A DNA stretch of 64,000 bases, from assembly GCF_003206065.1 (NCBI RefSeq), contig NZ_PZJQ01000005.1:712761-776760 (forward strand), read 5' to 3'. Both the position numbers and the translations under genes were made by a program. This DNA is from Salinicola halimionae (GTDB lineage Bacteria; Pseudomonadota; Gammaproteobacteria; Pseudomonadales; Halomonadaceae). Shown here one piece after another: positions 62,655 to 64,000 of this stretch (the stretch's first letter is position 1; every line of letters begins with the position of its first letter). Below the pieces are notes generated by a model. That model made no database searches. It was not told where the DNA came from and saw only the letters and a program-made list of their open reading frames with translations.

Positions 62655-63155
62655 TCACTCCTGGTCTTCGGGTCGAGGATCGGGGTTGTCGAGCACCTTG
62701 CGCGTCTGTTCGGCGCGGTAGGCTTCCAGCGCGTCACGGATACGCTCGTCGTGATTGGCCAGCATGGCGGCGGCGAGCAGCGCGGCGTTGATCGCCCCGG
62801 CGCGGCCGATCGCCAGCGTCGCGGTGGGGATGCCGGCCGGCATCTGGACGATGGAAAGCAGCGAGTCGACGCCGGAAAGCGTGCTCGACTTGACCGGCAC
62901 GCCGAGCACCGGCAGTCGCGTCTTGGCGGCGCACATGCCCGGCAGATGGGCGGCGCCGCCGGCACCGGCGATGATCACTTCCAGCCCACGGTCGGCAGCG
63001 GTCTCGGCGTACTCGAACAGCAGGTCCGGCGTGCGGTGAGCGGAGACCACCTTGGTTTCATGCTCGATACCCAGCTTTTCGAGGGTCTCGACGGTATGGC
63101 AGAGAGTCGACCAGTCCGACTTAGAGCCCATGATCACGCCGACGCGTACGCTCAT
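62655..63155 (-). CDS. purE: N5-CAIR mutase PurE
   Basis: The 166-residue class I mutase converts N5-CAIR to [17 protein letters not shown] (residues 6-18), VVSAHRTPD with the catalytic His and [11 protein letters not shown] are all intact. It is first in the purEK operon. Confidence 0.97.
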   Translation of the reverse strand: MSVRVGVIMGSKSDWSTLCHTVETLEKLGIEHETKVVSAHRTPDLLFEYAETAADRGLEVIIAGAGGAAHLPGMCAAKTRLPVLGVPVKSSTLSGVDSLLSIVQMPAGIPTATLAIGRAGAINAALLAAAMLANHDERIRDALEAYRAEQTRKVLDNPDPRPEDQE

Positions 63156-63226
63156 GCTTCCTCCCGTGGGAAATGATTCGCCGACCGCTGTCCTACAGTG
63201 ACGGGCCGTCGCTTGGAAAGCGGCGC

Positions 63227-63232
63227 ATTATA
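63227..63232 (-). promoter_or_regulatory. Likely -10 element of purE
   Basis: The minus strand reads GGGTATAATGCG, a perfect -10 hexamer about 72 bases before the purE ATG. An adjacent imperfect hairpin (GCCGTCGCTT...AAGCGGCG) lies between it and the gene. Confidence 0.5.
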
Positions 63233-63288
63233 CCCGTCCTGCCGGCAATCAGACAGCCACGAGGCGCAGTGCTGATCACGCTGGCGAA

Positions 63289-63519
63289 TTAGCGAAACGC
63301 CTTCTCCAGCGCGAATCTCGCCACCGGCTCGTCGCTGACGCTGACCTGTTCGCAGAACATGGCGAGCGGGCGCACCCACAGGCCGTAGTCGCCGTAGAGC
63401 GCGCGGTAGATCACCAGCCACTCTTCGGTCTCGCTATGCTGAGCCACGTCCAGGACTTCGTAGAGCTGGCCCTTGTAGTGGCGATAGATGCCCGGCACGG
63501 GCCTGTGGTGTTCACTCAT
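63289..63519 (-). CDS. DUF1653 protein
   Basis: The 76-residue protein matches DUF1653: PGIYRHYKGQLYEVLDVAQH, WLVIYRALYGDYGLWVRPL and FALEK at the end. Such proteins are small, beta-rich and uncharacterised. Its ATG overlaps the tcdA stop by four bases, so they are coupled. Confidence 0.9.
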   Translation of the reverse strand: MSEHHRPVPGIYRHYKGQLYEVLDVAQHSETEEWLVIYRALYGDYGLWVRPLAMFCEQVSVSDEPVARFALEKAFR

Positions 63520-64000
63520 GACGGAGTCTCCAGGGTCTCGGCTGATCTCTCGGACGCCATCTTCTGCGTCGGTGTTTCCATGCCCTCGGCGGCGCGTTTG
63601 GCTCTCTCGGCCAGCCGGGTCAGCACACGACCGGCGGCGACGAAGCCGAAAGTGCCGGTGACCACGCTGACCGCACCGAAGCCGGCGGCGCAGTCGAGCC
63701 GCGTAGCCTGGCCCGGGGCCGGTTTCTGCAGACAGACTTCGCCGTCTTCACCGGGATAGACCAGCTGCTCGTCCGAATAGACGCATTCGATGCCGAAGCG
63801 GCGTTTGGGGTTGCGCGAGAAGCCGAAATCGCGACGTAGTTTCGAGCGCACCTTGGCCAGCAGCGGGTCATGTTCGGTGCGAGTGAGATCGGCCACGCGC
63901 ACGCGGGTCGGATCGCTCTGACCGCCGGCACCGCCGGTCACCGTGATCGGCAACTTGCGCCGGTTGCAGTAGTGGATCAGCGCGGCCTTGGCGCCGACAT
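63516..64000 (-). CDS. tcdA: tRNA threonylcarbamoyladenosine dehydratase (3' part)
   Basis: The frame is open to the right edge; only the C-terminal ~160 residues are seen. VGAKAALIHYCNRRKLPITV, then TGGAGGQSDPTRVRVADL and GAVSVVTGTFGFVAAGRVL match TcdA/CsdL, the E1-like enzyme that cyclises t6A in tRNA. The ATP-binding domain lies outside the window. The end (ERSAETLETPS) overlaps DUF1653. Confidence 0.93.
   Translation of the reverse strand, partial: VGAKAALIHYCNRRKLPITVTGGAGGQSDPTRVRVADLTRTEHDPLLAKVRSKLRRDFGFSRNPKRRFGIECVYSDEQLVYPGEDGEVCLQKPAPGQATRLDCAAGFGAVSVVTGTFGFVAAGRVLTRLAERAKRAAEGMETPTQKMASERSAETLETPS

Overview
This window reads as chromosomal DNA of a GC-rich gammaproteobacterium. 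A halophile of the Halomonadaceae (Halomonas/Salinicola-like) is my best guess. The clues are the housekeeping set (lptFG, pepA, holC, valS, purEK, tcdA, bfr/bfd, lpxO), Fur-box-like sites, a LexA box of the gammaproteobacterial CTG-N10-CAG type, and an extremely acidic secreted protein. The genus is inference; no rRNA is present.

Region 1 (1-24.5 kb) is mostly iron acquisition plus DNA repair. It holds the 3' part of a LysR regulator and a PvdE/SyrD-type ABC exporter with a Fur-like box. Next come an acidic beta-helix/RTX protein, a SOS-controlled radical-SAM DNA-repair pair (TIGR03916/TIGR03915 type), a RecQ helicase coupled to an EntS-like MFS transporter, and a FhuC-like ATPase. A membrane protein coupled to a GNAT enzyme and a FecI-like sigma factor under a strong Fur box follow. 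The NRPS-independent hydroxamate siderophore operon comes next: PLP decarboxylase, N-monooxygenase and a fused acyltransferase-IucA/C synthetase, as in DfoJ-DfoA-DfoC. A TonB-dependent receptor with its own Fur-like box, lpxO, an EntD-type phosphopantetheinyl transferase and a periplasmic protein complete the set. A CAT-anticodon tRNA ends the block.

Region 2 (24.6-49.6 kb) is an accessory zone of small redox modules, each with a local regulator. A divergent bdcR/bdcA pair is followed by SDR, EthD-like and 3-hydroxyisobutyrate-dehydrogenase-like genes, with a second diverged bdcA/EthD-like pair further on. A TetR/MFS efflux pair carries two matching operators. A cluster at 33.1-38.3 kb has two different chorismate mutases, a TetR regulator, a periplasmic protein, a membrane cytochrome b plus sulfite-oxidase-like molybdoenzyme, and a DUF308-like membrane protein; it is linked by a repeated CTACC/GGTAG operator motif. 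Then come AraC-SDR, TetR-SDR, an ECF sigma/anti-sigma pair divergent from a catalase-like peroxidase plus cytochrome b561, an HD hydrolase, a GlxA-type regulator, an SDR remnant and two hypotheticals. Parts of this zone (28.4-30.5, 33.1-35.3 and 48.9-49.7 kb) look AT-richer than their surroundings, which fits acquired DNA.

Region 3 (49.8-64 kb) is conserved core: valS and holC with a short MITE-like element between them, an SDR, ilvE, pepA divergent from lptF-lptG, bfd and bfr (iron storage), purE-purK, a DUF1653 gene and the 3' part of tcdA running off the right edge.

The main themes are Fur-controlled iron handling and a run of regulator-operator pairs controlling redox enzymes. Function calls rest on recognising protein motifs by eye; no database search was run.
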